Positions 26,947-36,269 are shown, counted from the first letter of the stretch. The stretch: DNA of 64,000 nt from Microbulbifer variabilis (GCF_023716485.1 NZ_CP092418.1:2649001-2713000), one strand, 5' to 3'. Program-made: numbers and translations. Notes: a model not told the origin generated them from the letters alone.

Positions 26947-26991
26947 AGCGAAGGCTCCCCAATTAATAAATTACGTAAAAACCCAATGGGA

Positions 26992-28098
26992 TTAACTGCC
27001 GCTCACATCCAAAATAATATTGGCGGTGATTGCCTTGGGTGAATTGAAAGGTTGTACTTTGATGTAGATTTCAACTGCCGAATGACTGGCCCACACTATG
27101 GTGATACTGTCATCTGTTGGTGGCTTGATCTCTCCGGGGAAATGTTGGCCAGTAAAAACTGTGCTGTAACTCATCTCCCGCAGAGGGCGCATTAAATCGG
27201 TTTTATTGGCATTGATACTGGCCGGGGTAGAGTTCAGGGAGCGATTAGCAATTTTTGCAATAGCTAGGAGTCGCACCGCTCGCGCAGCCTTATCCACTAC
27301 GCGCAAATGCTCTATTACCTGGTAGTCGCCACCTGGTATATCCAGCAAATTACAATCACCCCAATAGGTGCCTGGATAATCCGGGTAAGTCTGTGGTACC
27401 GAGAGCCGTGCCGCATCCAAGGTTTCCAGTGTTGCGCCCTTTAATTCAGTACCGGCGCTATCGACGGGGATGTCTCCAAGGCCAATCAAGGGGCCTGTGG
27501 CAACTCGCATAGGGCTATCGGCAATACTCACTTCGTGCCTACACAAGCGCCCCGCCAAAACACCGAGATTATTTCTGTGTAATTGCGGAACCACCCCAAC
27601 ACGATATGCAGCAACCCCGTTGGTAATTGCCGCTTGTGCAGCCTCGTAATCGCTCCAGGTTTGCGAGTCAGCATCGATACCGGGAGTAGCCGTTAAAACA
27701 ATCACCCGACGAGCCAAGCTGGTGCGTAGGCTTTCGGCTTTGGTGTACATTGCGGTCAGTTCGGCGCTAGTGGTGGCCGGGGTACACAGGGCAATTATTT
27801 CCGGGCTAACCGTGGCCATTGCTGAATCAACCACTTCGGTCCAGTCGTAACCATTCGTCTGAGGTGCCGCCCAGGCCTGCCAGTTCTGGCCACCGTTTAA
27901 CTGAGCCGCCAGCACGTTATCGCGAATTTCACTACTGTCTTCACCCAACAGGGTATCAATATCGCTTTGGCTGTTTAGGGAAATCAGTTGCCCGGTATTG
28001 GTGGCGCCTTCGCCAATAAATAGCGCCTTACGCTCAATTTCTGGCGTGCTGCCCTGGGCTTGATTGAGATTGTTTACTGCAACTTTTCCTAGCGCCAT
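26992..28098 (-). CDS. Phage tail sheath protein (DUF2586)
   Basis: A 368-residue contractile sheath protein. It starts MALGKVAVNNLNQAQGSTPE and carries the DUF2586 pattern with RKALFIGEGA and the conserved late part RSLNSTPASINANKTDLMRPLREM. It precedes the tube gene by 45 nt. The presence of this sheath type together with P2-like head proteins marks a mosaic tail module. Confidence 0.9.
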   Translation of the reverse strand: MALGKVAVNNLNQAQGSTPEIERKALFIGEGATNTGQLISLNSQSDIDTLLGEDSSEIRDNVLAAQLNGGQNWQAWAAPQTNGYDWTEVVDSAMATVSPEIIALCTPATTSAELTAMYTKAESLRTSLARRVIVLTATPGIDADSQTWSDYEAAQAAITNGVAAYRVGVVPQLHRNNLGVLAGRLCRHEVSIADSPMRVATGPLIGLGDIPVDSAGTELKGATLETLDAARLSVPQTYPDYPGTYWGDCNLLDIPGGDYQVIEHLRVVDKAARAVRLLAIAKIANRSLNSTPASINANKTDLMRPLREMSYSTVFTGQHFPGEIKPPTDDSITIVWASHSAVEIYIKVQPFNSPKAITANIILDVSGS

Positions 28099-28119
28099 TT
28101 GATCGCCCTCTTTGGTCCG

Positions 28120-28773
28120 TTAAGACCTTTCCAATGTTTGGTCAATAATTGTGGTGGCCAGCTCTTCGACTTCTTTCTGAGTCACACCAAGAAAACTCCG
28201 GTCCGGCAATGGAATAACCCAGCTCGGTTTTTCTGGAGCTTTGCGCATACTGCGCAAAATAACCCCGGCTTGGCCGACCGATAAATTCTCTGTTACCCAT
28301 TTGAGGCTGGTCTGTTTCCAACCGCGCCCGTTGACCCGCCGAATTTTGTAACCCTCTTTGCGCAAGGCTTTGGCCTGTGCCCGCGTTGCCGGGGCGTCGT
28401 AGTCCGGCTGGCCGTAAACCTTTTCCGCCTTTTGTGCGTTCCAGTGCTCGGTCACGCCATGCTGGTGTTTATAGGCAATACCAGCGGTCACCGAGTCTTT
28501 AAAATCAATCACCGCTTTTTCTGGCGTGGCCTTGCTGCGCATTTTTTTACTCAGGCCCCGCAGCATTTTTCGCTTACCTTTTTTACGCGCCTGCCAGGGC
28601 TGGCCATTTAAATCCCGCTGATCGCGCAAACGCTTGCGGGAGTAGGTACGCACCTTGCGCCCCACCTGCCCCAGTAGGCGGCGACGTTTGGCGGCGGGCA
28701 GCTGCAATAGTTGCAGTTGCTTTTTCACTTCCAAGTGCCCGGTAATATCAATCTTTACGGACAAAAGGCGCAT
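28120..28773 (-). CDS. Phage virion morphogenesis protein (gpS/Mu gpG type)
   Basis: A 217-residue, very basic protein. Family features are LQLPAAKRRRLLGQVGRKVRTYSRKRLRDQRDLNGQPWQ and the KHQHGVTEHW stretch. In P2 the gpS protein acts in tail completion. It overlaps the preceding gpR-like gene by 26 nt, an unusually long but frame-consistent overlap. The extra Arg/Lys-rich middle is longer than in P2 gpS. Confidence 0.85.
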   Translation of the reverse strand: MRLLSVKIDITGHLEVKKQLQLLQLPAAKRRRLLGQVGRKVRTYSRKRLRDQRDLNGQPWQARKKGKRKMLRGLSKKMRSKATPEKAVIDFKDSVTAGIAYKHQHGVTEHWNAQKAEKVYGQPDYDAPATRAQAKALRKEGYKIRRVNGRGWKQTSLKWVTENLSVGQAGVILRSMRKAPEKPSWVIPLPDRSFLGVTQKEVEELATTIIDQTLERS

Positions 28774-29236
28774 CCGTTGGCTGTGACTGGCTATCCCCCA
28801 CCCCTACCTGGTTAGGCTCATCAATGCCCACCGTGGCGATAGACCACTGCCGCCCGTTGTAGGGAATTACCCCGTTATCATCGGGCACTAATTGGATATC
28901 CTCATAAAAGGCGATACGAATTTCTACATCGGCCTTGTGCTCATTAATTACATCGATTTCAATTTCCGGATCGGGCAATTCCTGAATAACGCGCTCCGCG
29001 TCCTGGTCCTGTACCCAGGCAGTGACCAAGGCAAAAAGTAGTTCCGGCGATTCGGCAAAGCGCTCAATACTAATCACCGCGTCATAGCGGAGCCGGCAAA
29101 TACAAATCCCATTGCCCAGGTTTTTGCTGGTGGTTTCCAGCTTGCCGTCTTCCATCCAGCTGTCTAACTGCTCGCAGGAGACTAAGTTAGCGCCCAACAA
29201 AAAGCCTGTTATTGCGCGCAGTTTTTCCAGAGCCAT
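28748..29236 (-). CDS. Tail completion protein R-like
   Basis: A 162-residue protein of the P2 gpR group: MALEKLRAITGFLLGANLVS at the N-terminus, and the central IERFAESPELLFALVTAWVQ is characteristic, followed by acidic beta strands (PDPEIEIDVINEHKADVEI). It acts with gpS in finishing the tail for head joining. It overlaps gpL by one base. Confidence 0.87.
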   Translation of the reverse strand: MALEKLRAITGFLLGANLVSCEQLDSWMEDGKLETTSKNLGNGICICRLRYDAVISIERFAESPELLFALVTAWVQDQDAERVIQELPDPEIEIDVINEHKADVEIRIAFYEDIQLVPDDNGVIPYNGRQWSIATVGIDEPNQVGVGDSQSQPTDAPFVRKD

Positions 29237-29700
29237 TACAAAAGCTCCACCGTGATATTGGTTTTTACACCGCGTAGACTGCGTAATGCGCGGTCTGCCT
29301 GTGCTTGGTACTGCTGGGCGGTGCTGTCTGATTCTTTGACCTGATGCTCACCAACTTCTCTACGATTAATCGTCGCGAACTCCTGAAAGAGACTTGCCGT
29401 AGCGCGGCAAAAAACCGCGCGGCGGTAATGCTCTACTAAAATATTTTCACCACCGATGGTTTTGTCTGAGACGTTCATCAAGTTCTCATGGCCCTCGGTT
29501 TGCCAGGCCTCTTGCTGTTCGAGTAAATCGTCGTTGACATCGAGCATGGCCAAACGCAAATGATGCTCCACCTTTTCCTGGTGATACTCCGTCGGCACCC
29601 GGTAAAGCCGTTGCAGATCCCCTAAAGAGAGATCAGGGAAAAAACCGTTGTTCTCTAAAGTGGTTTCCAGATAGCTTTCAGACTTGCCGGTAAAGCTCAT
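29236..29700 (-). CDS. Head completion/stabilisation protein L-like
   Basis: A 154-residue protein like P2 gpL, which seals filled heads at the portal. It begins MSFTGKSESYLETTLENNGF, and FFPDLSLGDLQRLYRVP and the terminal RSLRGVKTNITVELL match the family. The ATG at 29700 is preferred over a TTG 12 nt upstream. It lies after gpM on the same strand, as in P2. Confidence 0.88.
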   Translation of the reverse strand: MSFTGKSESYLETTLENNGFFPDLSLGDLQRLYRVPTEYHQEKVEHHLRLAMLDVNDDLLEQQEAWQTEGHENLMNVSDKTIGGENILVEHYRRAVFCRATASLFQEFATINRREVGEHQVKESDSTAQQYQAQADRALRSLRGVKTNITVELL

Positions 29701-29802
29701 GGGTAATCTCAATCAGCAGTGAATAAAAACACGGCGCCGAGTGGTTTGTCTGACCGCTCAGGGCGACAGGCGCCCCACTGGCCCGTGCCGTGGGAGGAAC
29801 TG

Positions 29803-30480
29803 TTACAGTCTTTTTTTGGCCATTTCCAAGCGGGTTTTAACTCCGGCTTTATCATTCACCTATTCGGCCCTCTCATACCAGTACACCGCTTTGGCAAAGT
29901 CTTCTTCCTGGTCATAGAGTAAGCCCGCCAATTTATAGATTTTGCTCAATACAATAATATTGATGACCGGCCAGCGCTGAGATTGCACCGCTTCCACTAC
30001 TTCAGAAAAATAAGGGAATGGGGAACGCTGAGCTTTGTATTCACGATCCGCCCAATCGTGTAACTCTTCGGCAACATAGGTGGGTAAATCTCGCTTGAAT
30101 CGCTCGGGCATCGATTGCTGCTGCTCAATGGCATAGTTGGCCAGTGCCAAGGCCTGCTCTATATCGCCAACATCAATTAGCCAGATAACGCAGTACACCA
30201 GGATCGGATTCTGATAATGCGCACCGCTTTCCATATATTGACGAACACGGGGCAAATACTTAGGCAATAGTGCCCGCTTAAAGTCAATTTTTTCGGCAAT
30301 ATCTGTGCGCTCTGAAAGCAGTTTTAAATCATGCTCTAAACTCTGTTCGGACAGTTCGCGGGCGTATTCATCACGGTTCGATTGAGTGACCACTTCCGGT
30401 GTCTGTTCTGCTGCTTCTGCAGAAATTTTGCTTTGTGCATTAGCCAAGCATTTCTTTTTGTGACGCAACGCGAGACTCAT
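29803..30480 (-). pseudogene. Terminase endonuclease subunit M-like, with in-frame TAG
   Basis: The first 206 codons (29860-30480) encode a P2 gpM-type DNA packaging endonuclease: MSLALRHKKKCLANAQSKIS at the start, RALLPKYLPRVRQYMESGA and the WLIDVGDIEQALALANYAIE segment in the middle. An amber codon at 29860-29862 stops the frame after YWYERAE. The same frame then continues VNDKAGVKTRLEMAKKRL to a TAA at 29803-29805, which resembles the normal family C-terminus with a GVK...L motif. The stop thus removes only the last 18 residues. It could be a nonsense mutation, a tolerated truncation or a readthrough site. Confidence 0.8.
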
Positions 30481-30515
30481 AGCGATTCCCTTATAATTTT
30501 TCAGTGAGGCGCTGT

Positions 30516-30557
30516 TAAAAAGCCCCTGGCCATTCGCAAAATTACGGTGGCCAGGGG
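30516..30557 (-). terminator. Terminator after the capsid gene
   Basis: A perfect 10-bp stem (CCCCTGGCCA with TGGCCAGGGG; 30523-30532 with 30548-30557) is followed on the minus strand by CTTTTT. It separates the highly expressed capsid gene from gpM. Confidence 0.85.
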
Positions 30558-30611
30558 AAGCCCACTGCGCCTATTGGTGATTTAAAAATTTGATTAGTCA
30601 GTAAGAACGAA

Positions 30612-31646
30612 TTACTGCCAACCGCCGTTGCCATCTGGCAATTTCACATTGGCAAATTCGATACCCGCCGCTTTATCCAGTGTTTCCACCACGTAGTCTT
30701 CGTTCATGGTGTTGTAATGCTCCACACGGTCGCGCTTGGCGTTATCTTCGATCTTTTGGCGTACTGCGCCGGATTGGTAATACAGGCTTAAGTTATCCCA
30801 GCTGGTAATCATTAAGCCACGCACTGGAAAGAACGGAACCGGGTGAGATAACAGACCACCGTAAGTACGCGTTACCGCGCTATTCTCGACACGTTCTTTT
30901 TCGGTCGGGTTTTGACCTTGTGCGGTATACAGCTGTGCTTTGTCCTGAGCGAGTAGATCACGGCCAATTAGGGCCACCAGGTCCTCGCCATCACGGTGCG
31001 GTTCAGCAACTAACTGCAGTACGTCATGGACCATTGCATCCAGGTTTTCGTAATCGCCACCTGGACCCAAGCGGATTTGCCCTACCGTACCGCCTTCGGT
31101 GAGCATCTGCGCACCTGCGTTATATTCACGCAATTTTTGGAACCAGCCTTTGTTAACGTCTTCACCATTGGGAGAGGTGCTGGGGTTTGTCTCTGCTGCT
31201 CTATGAGTGCCATAAAAGCCCTGTTTAATACGCGCATGGGCAATCGCCTTGCGCACATAGTCCATAAACTTGCCATTGAAGTTTTTGAATTTTGCCCAAG
31301 CATCCAGGGTCTGATACAGAATATGAACATCGTATTCCGTTTTTACGCATTCATAGCCAAACGGGTCCAGGCCCAACGGATCACTGGTTTGGCGGTCGTT
31401 ATTGGTGGTGTTGGTTCGCTTACCCACTAACCCAGTCGCAGAGCCGAATATTTTCTCGCCCTTAAGTTCATCGACTCCAATAACATTGATCCGCTGCAGG
31501 AAGCTGGAGGACTCGACAATTTTGTCCTGTAGCTTCTGTTCGACGGAAGGCGATGCCGAAAATGTTTTATCAACCATTTCCACGCCATAAGTCTTTGCCA
31601 TACCGCTAGCCAAAGAAGCAAATTTAAGCCGGGTATCATTACGCAT
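30612..31646 (-). CDS. Phage major capsid protein, P2 family
   Basis: A 344-residue capsid protein like P2 gpN. Family features include MRNDTRLKFASLASGMAKTY, SSSFLQRINVIGVDELKGEK, GLVGKRTNT and GRDLLAQDKAQLYTAQGQNP. In P2 the scaffold-protease gpO removes the N-terminus during maturation. It follows gpO by 55 nt on the same strand and is followed by a terminator. Confidence 0.95.
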   Translation of the reverse strand: MRNDTRLKFASLASGMAKTYGVEMVDKTFSASPSVEQKLQDKIVESSSFLQRINVIGVDELKGEKIFGSATGLVGKRTNTTNNDRQTSDPLGLDPFGYECVKTEYDVHILYQTLDAWAKFKNFNGKFMDYVRKAIAHARIKQGFYGTHRAAETNPSTSPNGEDVNKGWFQKLREYNAGAQMLTEGGTVGQIRLGPGGDYENLDAMVHDVLQLVAEPHRDGEDLVALIGRDLLAQDKAQLYTAQGQNPTEKERVENSAVTRTYGGLLSHPVPFFPVRGLMITSWDNLSLYYQSGAVRQKIEDNAKRDRVEHYNTMNEDYVVETLDKAAGIEFANVKLPDGNGGWQ

Positions 31647-31701
31647 AGAATTGCACTCAAAAAAAATAATAAGGTTGTTTAGGTTTACTGCGCGTGCGGG
31701 C

Positions 31702-32553
31702 TTAAATAATTTCTTCTTCGGTACCGCCTGTGCCCTCGGGGGTTCTAGTGCCGGGTTTCTCGGTATTGATCGCGGCTTTAAACTCTTTATCCAGCTTGTT
31801 AAACTGACTCTGAAGCGTATTAAATTCCTTTACACTCACGGTGCCCTTTTCTTCGCCGTCAGAACCTGTCTCTTCGGAATCCGTTTGGTTATCTCCAGCC
31901 GCTCCGCTGGCACTAAAGTTTTTTGCTAGCTCTTTCATGGTTTCGCCTTGGGAATTGATAGCCCCCAGCAGCTGAGAAAATTGATCGTCTTTCATGGCTT
32001 CACTGTCCTGTTCTGGTGATTTGGAATCTTTGCGACCGAAAATGCGGTTATAGAGGGTGTTATCTTTTTCTAGGTTTTCGGACAGATTGAATTGATGGCC
32101 GCCAAATACACACGCCGACTGATCGCCGTCTTTACTTGAAAAATTCAGCTCTTGAATACCTGCACTAGCAGGACTGTCAGTAACGCCCAAGCCTCTCAAA
32201 TAGAACTTGTCTGTACCGCGATAATTCTTTCCGACTTCAATGGAGGGAAAGGTGTACTCTCCCGATCTATTGGCACTCACCAGCCAATCATCGGGGGAGA
32301 TAATGCCGAACAGCTGGATTTCACCTTTTAGTTCCGGTTCGGTAGCGGGCTCTACCTTTAAGGCTAAAACGGTACCACCGCTATAGTAGCGACGATGTTC
32401 CGGCCAGAGTTTTGCGGTAAAGACCTTGGTGTTGTAGGTCTCTGCCATATCTTCTAGCCATTCCTTTTTTATATAGCGGCCATCATCACTGCCATCAACT
32501 ACTGACCCACTTGTAGCCAGTGTTACCCAACCGGTTTTTAGGTTTCGTGCCAT
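31702..32553 (-). CDS. Capsid scaffolding protein/protease, GpO family
   Basis: A 283-residue protein with an N-terminal protease domain (TGWVTLATSGSVVDGSDDGR, AETYNTKVFTAKLWPEHRRY with the probable catalytic His, and FPSIEVGKNYRGTDKFYLRG with a Ser) and a C-terminal helical scaffold domain rich in Glu and Gln. It guides procapsid assembly and cleaves capsid precursors. It is first in the leftward head operon, divergent from gpP. Confidence 0.92.
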   Translation of the reverse strand: MARNLKTGWVTLATSGSVVDGSDDGRYIKKEWLEDMAETYNTKVFTAKLWPEHRRYYSGGTVLALKVEPATEPELKGEIQLFGIISPDDWLVSANRSGEYTFPSIEVGKNYRGTDKFYLRGLGVTDSPASAGIQELNFSSKDGDQSACVFGGHQFNLSENLEKDNTLYNRIFGRKDSKSPEQDSEAMKDDQFSQLLGAINSQGETMKELAKNFSASGAAGDNQTDSEETGSDGEEKGTVSVKEFNTLQSQFNKLDKEFKAAINTEKPGTRTPEGTGGTEEEII

Positions 32554-32588
32554 TTTTCGCCCACTAACTAGATTCCTATTTATTAATT

Positions 32589-32604
32589 TGTGGCCCTTGC
32601 CACA
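32589..32604. promoter_or_regulatory. Palindrome upstream of gpO
   Basis: TGTGGC-CCTT-GCCACA, a perfect 6+6 palindrome, lies 36 nt upstream of the gpO start. P2-family late promoters are activated by Ogr/Delta binding at TGT-N12-ACA elements; this one has N10, so it is a candidate, not a match. Confidence 0.5.
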
Positions 32605-32652
32605 TCGACAGCACGAAGATTAAAAGCATTCCCCACACCGAACAACGCGCTA

Positions 32653-32699
32653 AATTCCTGTAAATTCCGCTTTATGAAAAACAGGAATTTATAGGAATT
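32653..32699. promoter_or_regulatory. Inverted repeat between gpO and gpP
   Basis: Sixteen-base arms AATTCCTGTAAATTCC (32653-32668) and GGAATTTATAGGAATT (32684-32699) match in 15 of 16 positions around a 15-nt loop. Set in the divergent head promoter region, it is probably a protein-binding operator rather than a terminator. Confidence 0.6.
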
Positions 32700-32742
32700 A
32701 ACCCGCGTTTTTCCTGGCAATTTCTTCCGTACACTGCGGCGC

Positions 32743-34488
32743 ATGGCAAAGTACTCTGAAGAAATAAAAACAGCTGCAAAGCTAATGTGGTTGCGTAGAC
32801 TCTCTGCGCGGGAAATTGCAGAACAGCTAAACCTGAATAATGCACGGGTGGTTTACCAGTGGGCGGAGAAAGGCCACTGGGAAGAGATGCTGCAGCATGA
32901 AACCGTAGAGCAAGCCACCACCCGCCGTCTTATTGTGCTGATAGAAAAGCCAAACAAGACTAAGGAAGATTTCACAGAAATAGACCGTCTTAGTAACCTT
33001 CTGGATAAGCTGGCGGGTATCGATGTTAAGAAAGCCCGCGCAGCCAAAGAAAAAGCGGTGGCCTCCCGTAGCGAGAGCGGAAACGGGAAAAGCAAAAAGA
33101 AGAAAGCCAAAAACGATATTAGCGAGATTACCCCAGAACAGCTGGAAAAGATCCGCAAAGAACTATTTTATGAATATCAGCACCGCTGGCACGACCACAA
33201 AAGCGAGCGCACCCGCTTTATTCTGAAATCCCGCCAGATAGGCGCTACCTACTATTTTGCCTGGGAAGCCTTCGAAGATGCAGTAATTAGTGGGGATAAC
33301 CAGGTATTCCTTTCCGCAAGCCGCAACCAAGCCGAGATATTTAAAGCCTATATCATTAAATTTGCCCGCGAATATTTCGATATTGAGTTAAAAGGCGCTG
33401 ATTTTATTGAATTATCCAACGGCGCAGAGTTGCGTTTTGTATCCACTAATGGCCGTACCGCACAGGGCTATCACGGCCATTTCTATGCGGATGAGGTATT
33501 TTGGATTCCCGACTTTGAGCGCACCAACGAACTAGCATCAGGTATGGCCTCCCACAAAAAGTGGCGCCGCACATATTTCTCCGTGCCGTCAATAAAAAGC
33601 CATAGTGCCTATGACATGTGGAGCGGCAAGGTTTACAACGATAACGCAAAAAAGAGAGCTGATTTTGATTTAAGCCATGCCGCTCTTAAACATGGAAAGC
33701 TAGGGCCTGACAGAATATGGCGAAATATTGTTACCGTGATCGATGCCGGGGAGCAAGGCTGTGACCTATTTGATCTTGAGGCGCTCAAGATTGAAAACAG
33801 CAAGGCGGCTTTCAATAACAAATATATGTGCGCTTTTATGGAGGCGGGGCTTTCCGTCTTTAAATTGGAGGACCTACTCTCGGCCGCTGTTGATGCTGAT
33901 TCTGCCTGGAAAGATTACAAGGTAAATAACCAGCGACCCTACGGAAATCACCCGGTTTGGATTGGCTACGATCCCTCACGCAGTATCGACGGTGCCGCCA
34001 TTGTGGTACTGGCGCCCCCGCTTAAAGAGGGCGGTAAATTTCGGGTGCTGGAAAAGATTGTGATGCGTAATTGCGCCTGGCAGTACCAGGCCAACCGCAT
34101 TAAGGAGCTAACCGAAAAATACAATGTGCAGTTTATCGGCATCGACTGCACCGGCCCCGGCCACGGTGTCGTCGAGATGGTCAAGGAGTTTTACCCCCGC
34201 GTAACCCCGATCCACTACGGCCTAGAAACCAAAACCAACCTGGTATTAAAAACCCAGGATGTGGTTGAGAGCCAGCGCATCGAATGGGATGCGGAGCACA
34301 CTGATATTCCCCAGGCCTTTTTGCAGATTCACCAAACCACCACCAGCGGCGACCACATCACCTACGCCGCCAACCGCAAGAGCGCCACCGGCCACGCGGA
34401 TGTGGCCTGGGCCATTATGCACGGCCTCAGTAACGAACCCCTCAACCGCAAGCAGCGTAAATCCTCTGTGGCCTTTGCCAGTAACTAA
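32743..34488 (+). CDS. Terminase ATPase subunit, P2 gpP type
   Basis: A 581-residue large terminase. An N-terminal helix-turn-helix (LSAREIAEQLNLNNARVVYQ) is followed by a Lys-rich linker, the ATPase domain with the Walker-A-like KSRQIGATYYFAW and Walker B FYADEVFW, and a nuclease-like C-terminal domain with GYDPSRSIDG, IDCTGPGHGV and HADVAWAIMHG. It powers DNA translocation with the gpM subunit. It is the first gene of the rightward head pair with the portal. Confidence 0.95.
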   Translation: MAKYSEEIKTAAKLMWLRRLSAREIAEQLNLNNARVVYQWAEKGHWEEMLQHETVEQATTRRLIVLIEKPNKTKEDFTEIDRLSNLLDKLAGIDVKKARAAKEKAVASRSESGNGKSKKKKAKNDISEITPEQLEKIRKELFYEYQHRWHDHKSERTRFILKSRQIGATYYFAWEAFEDAVISGDNQVFLSASRNQAEIFKAYIIKFAREYFDIELKGADFIELSNGAELRFVSTNGRTAQGYHGHFYADEVFWIPDFERTNELASGMASHKKWRRTYFSVPSIKSHSAYDMWSGKVYNDNAKKRADFDLSHAALKHGKLGPDRIWRNIVTVIDAGEQGCDLFDLEALKIENSKAAFNNKYMCAFMEAGLSVFKLEDLLSAAVDADSAWKDYKVNNQRPYGNHPVWIGYDPSRSIDGAAIVVLAPPLKEGGKFRVLEKIVMRNCAWQYQANRIKELTEKYNVQFIGIDCTGPGHGVVEMVKEFYPRVTPIHYGLETKTNLVLKTQDVVESQRIEWDAEHTDIPQAFLQIHQTTTSGDHITYAANRKSATGHADVAWAIMHGLSNEPLNRKQRKSSVAFASN

Positions 34489-34500
34489 CGGGACCAATCC

Positions 34501-35562
34501 ATGGGACGCAAACGAAAGCATTTTACTAATGGCAAATACTCGCAGGCCTCAAGCAAGGCCAAAGCCCTGTCTGCGGAACCAAACCGCAGTAGCCCTACCC
34601 TATTTAGCTTTGGCGATCCTGAGCCCGTCCTGAGTGGCAGCTGGGGGAATTACCTGGGCACCTTCCTAGAGCCCAGTGGCGACTACTATGTGCCTCCAGT
34701 GAGCCAAAGCGGTCTGGCCAACCTGTTAGGAGCCAACGCCCACCACGGCACTATCCCCTACTTTAAGCGCAATAGGTTGCGTCAGTGGTTCAAAGCCTCC
34801 AACACGCTCAAGCCCGAATGCCTGGCGAATGCAGGTTTTGATCACTCGGTATTTGGCCATGCCTACTTCCAGAAAATCTATAACCGCTTCGACCATATCC
34901 TGCGCTTGCAACACCTACCCGCGCTCAATATGCGTCGAATGAAAGAGAAAGACCGCTTCTGCATGTTGCGTCCGACCGGCGACCCCATCGTGTTTGCACC
35001 TGGTGAAGTGATCCAGCTTAAGGAATACGACCCCACCCAGCAGATATACGGCAGGCCTCAATACCTGGGCGGCGTACAGTCGGTGCTGCTCAATGAGGAC
35101 AGCACCCTATTCCGGCGCAAGTACTACAACAACGGCGCGCACATGGGCTATATCTTCTACACCACCGACAGCAAGCTTTCCGAAGAGGACGAAAAAGCCA
35201 TTAAGGCGAAAATCCAGGACAGCAAGGGCGTGGGCAACTTCCGTTCTATGTACCTGAATATTCCCGACGGCAAAGAGAAAGGGGTACAGATTATCCCGGT
35301 TGGAGACATCGCCACCAAAGACGAGTTCGAGCGAATCAAGAACCTCACCCGCAACGACGTACTCAGTATGTGGCGTATCCAGCCCGCCCTGGCTGGCGTG
35401 ATGCCCGAAAATTCCGGCGGCTTTGGAGATATCGAAAAAATCTCTCGGGCATATTACGAGAACGAAGTGCTGCCGATGCAGGATGTTTTTATGCAGCTGA
35501 ATGAGTGGCTGCCTAAGGGGAAAAGGATTGGGTTTGATAAGCCGGAGTTTGTACATAGCTAA
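34501..35562 (+). CDS. Phage portal protein, gpQ/PBSX family
   Basis: A 353-residue portal subunit that forms the dodecameric ring for DNA entry. Motifs are NAHHGTIPYFKRNRL, CLANAGFDHSVFGHAYFQKI, GRPQYLGGVQSVLLNEDSTLFRRKYYNNGAHMGYI and the late GVMPENSGGFGDIEK, all typical of the family. It starts 12 nt after the terminase stop, as in P2 Q-P pairs. Confidence 0.95.
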   Translation: MGRKRKHFTNGKYSQASSKAKALSAEPNRSSPTLFSFGDPEPVLSGSWGNYLGTFLEPSGDYYVPPVSQSGLANLLGANAHHGTIPYFKRNRLRQWFKASNTLKPECLANAGFDHSVFGHAYFQKIYNRFDHILRLQHLPALNMRRMKEKDRFCMLRPTGDPIVFAPGEVIQLKEYDPTQQIYGRPQYLGGVQSVLLNEDSTLFRRKYYNNGAHMGYIFYTTDSKLSEEDEKAIKAKIQDSKGVGNFRSMYLNIPDGKEKGVQIIPVGDIATKDEFERIKNLTRNDVLSMWRIQPALAGVMPENSGGFGDIEKISRAYYENEVLPMQDVFMQLNEWLPKGKRIGFDKPEFVHS

Positions 35563-35654
35563 ACCAAAAAGTGCATTATTCACACCTTTTAATGTACTTA
35601 TAACACCAGGATAGTAAAATGGATGCAGTTTTTATCAAAGACTTTGGGGAAGAC

Positions 35655-35909
35655 ATGCAAATTAATTGCATCAAATGCGGTAGTAAATCGGTGATCACAA
35701 GCCGTAATGAAGTGGACCCTAAACTCTCACAACTCTACTGCGCTTGTAAGAATATTAAACACTGTGGCCACACTTTCGTCATGGACCTGAGCTTTAAGCA
35801 TTCAATATCGCCTTCAGCTCTGGATAGAAGCGCTCTGCTGATTAACCTCTTAAAGTCCATACCCACTGCAGAACGCGAAAAGTTATTCCAATTGGCAGAT
35901 AGCTCCTAA
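35655..35909 (+). CDS. Ogr/Delta-like zinc finger late activator
   Basis: An 84-residue protein with INCIKCGSKSVITSRNEV at the start and CACKNIKHCGHTFVMDLSFKHSISPS. The spaced Cys ligands (CxxC and CxxxxxC) and the aromatic stretch are those of Ogr/Delta activators, which turn on P2-type late promoters by contacting RNA polymerase alpha. The ATG at 35655 has GGGGAA upstream; a second ATG at 35619 with AGGA is an alternative. It lies beyond the portal gene and converges on the next gene, overlapping by 4 nt. Confidence 0.85.
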   Translation: MQINCIKCGSKSVITSRNEVDPKLSQLYCACKNIKHCGHTFVMDLSFKHSISPSALDRSALLINLLKSIPTAEREKLFQLADSS

Positions 35910-36151
35910 TTAGGCTCAAGGCCTAGAGATCCTGGCAAGCATTCTAAATCGCTTTCCAGCTGCTCCTGGATTCGCATCAATTCTTTATCAATTATATTTA
36001 GTGCTGCCACTCGGGCTTCTGGAGAAGCCTCTCCCCCAAAAACCTCTAACGCTAAACGAACATCAGAAATCTGATCAACAAAATTCACGCGCCCTCTTTC
36101 TAAACGCATCAAAAAGGAAGCCGGTAGATGTATCACGTTGTCCTTGGCCAT
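35906..36151 (-). CDS. Small phage protein, unknown
   Basis: An 81-residue protein from MAKDNVIHLPASFLMRLERG with GGAG about 9 nt before the ATG at 36151. Largely helical and acidic at the C-terminus (KELMRIQEQLESDLECLPG). The gene converges on the Ogr-like gene. It is divergent from the regulator at 36348, with two operator-like palindromes between them, so it may be controlled by that protein. Confidence 0.6.
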   Translation of the reverse strand: MAKDNVIHLPASFLMRLERGRVNFVDQISDVRLALEVFGGEASPEARVAALNIIDKELMRIQEQLESDLECLPGSLGLEPN

Positions 36152-36269
36152 GCTCTCAAACTCCATCTAAAGCTAACCAGAAAAAAATAGGATTTAATTT
36201 CCCCAAAAAGGAAATGTGAAGAACTTTTTACCACCAAAAATTTCGATCAGCAAACCGATTTATTTTGTG

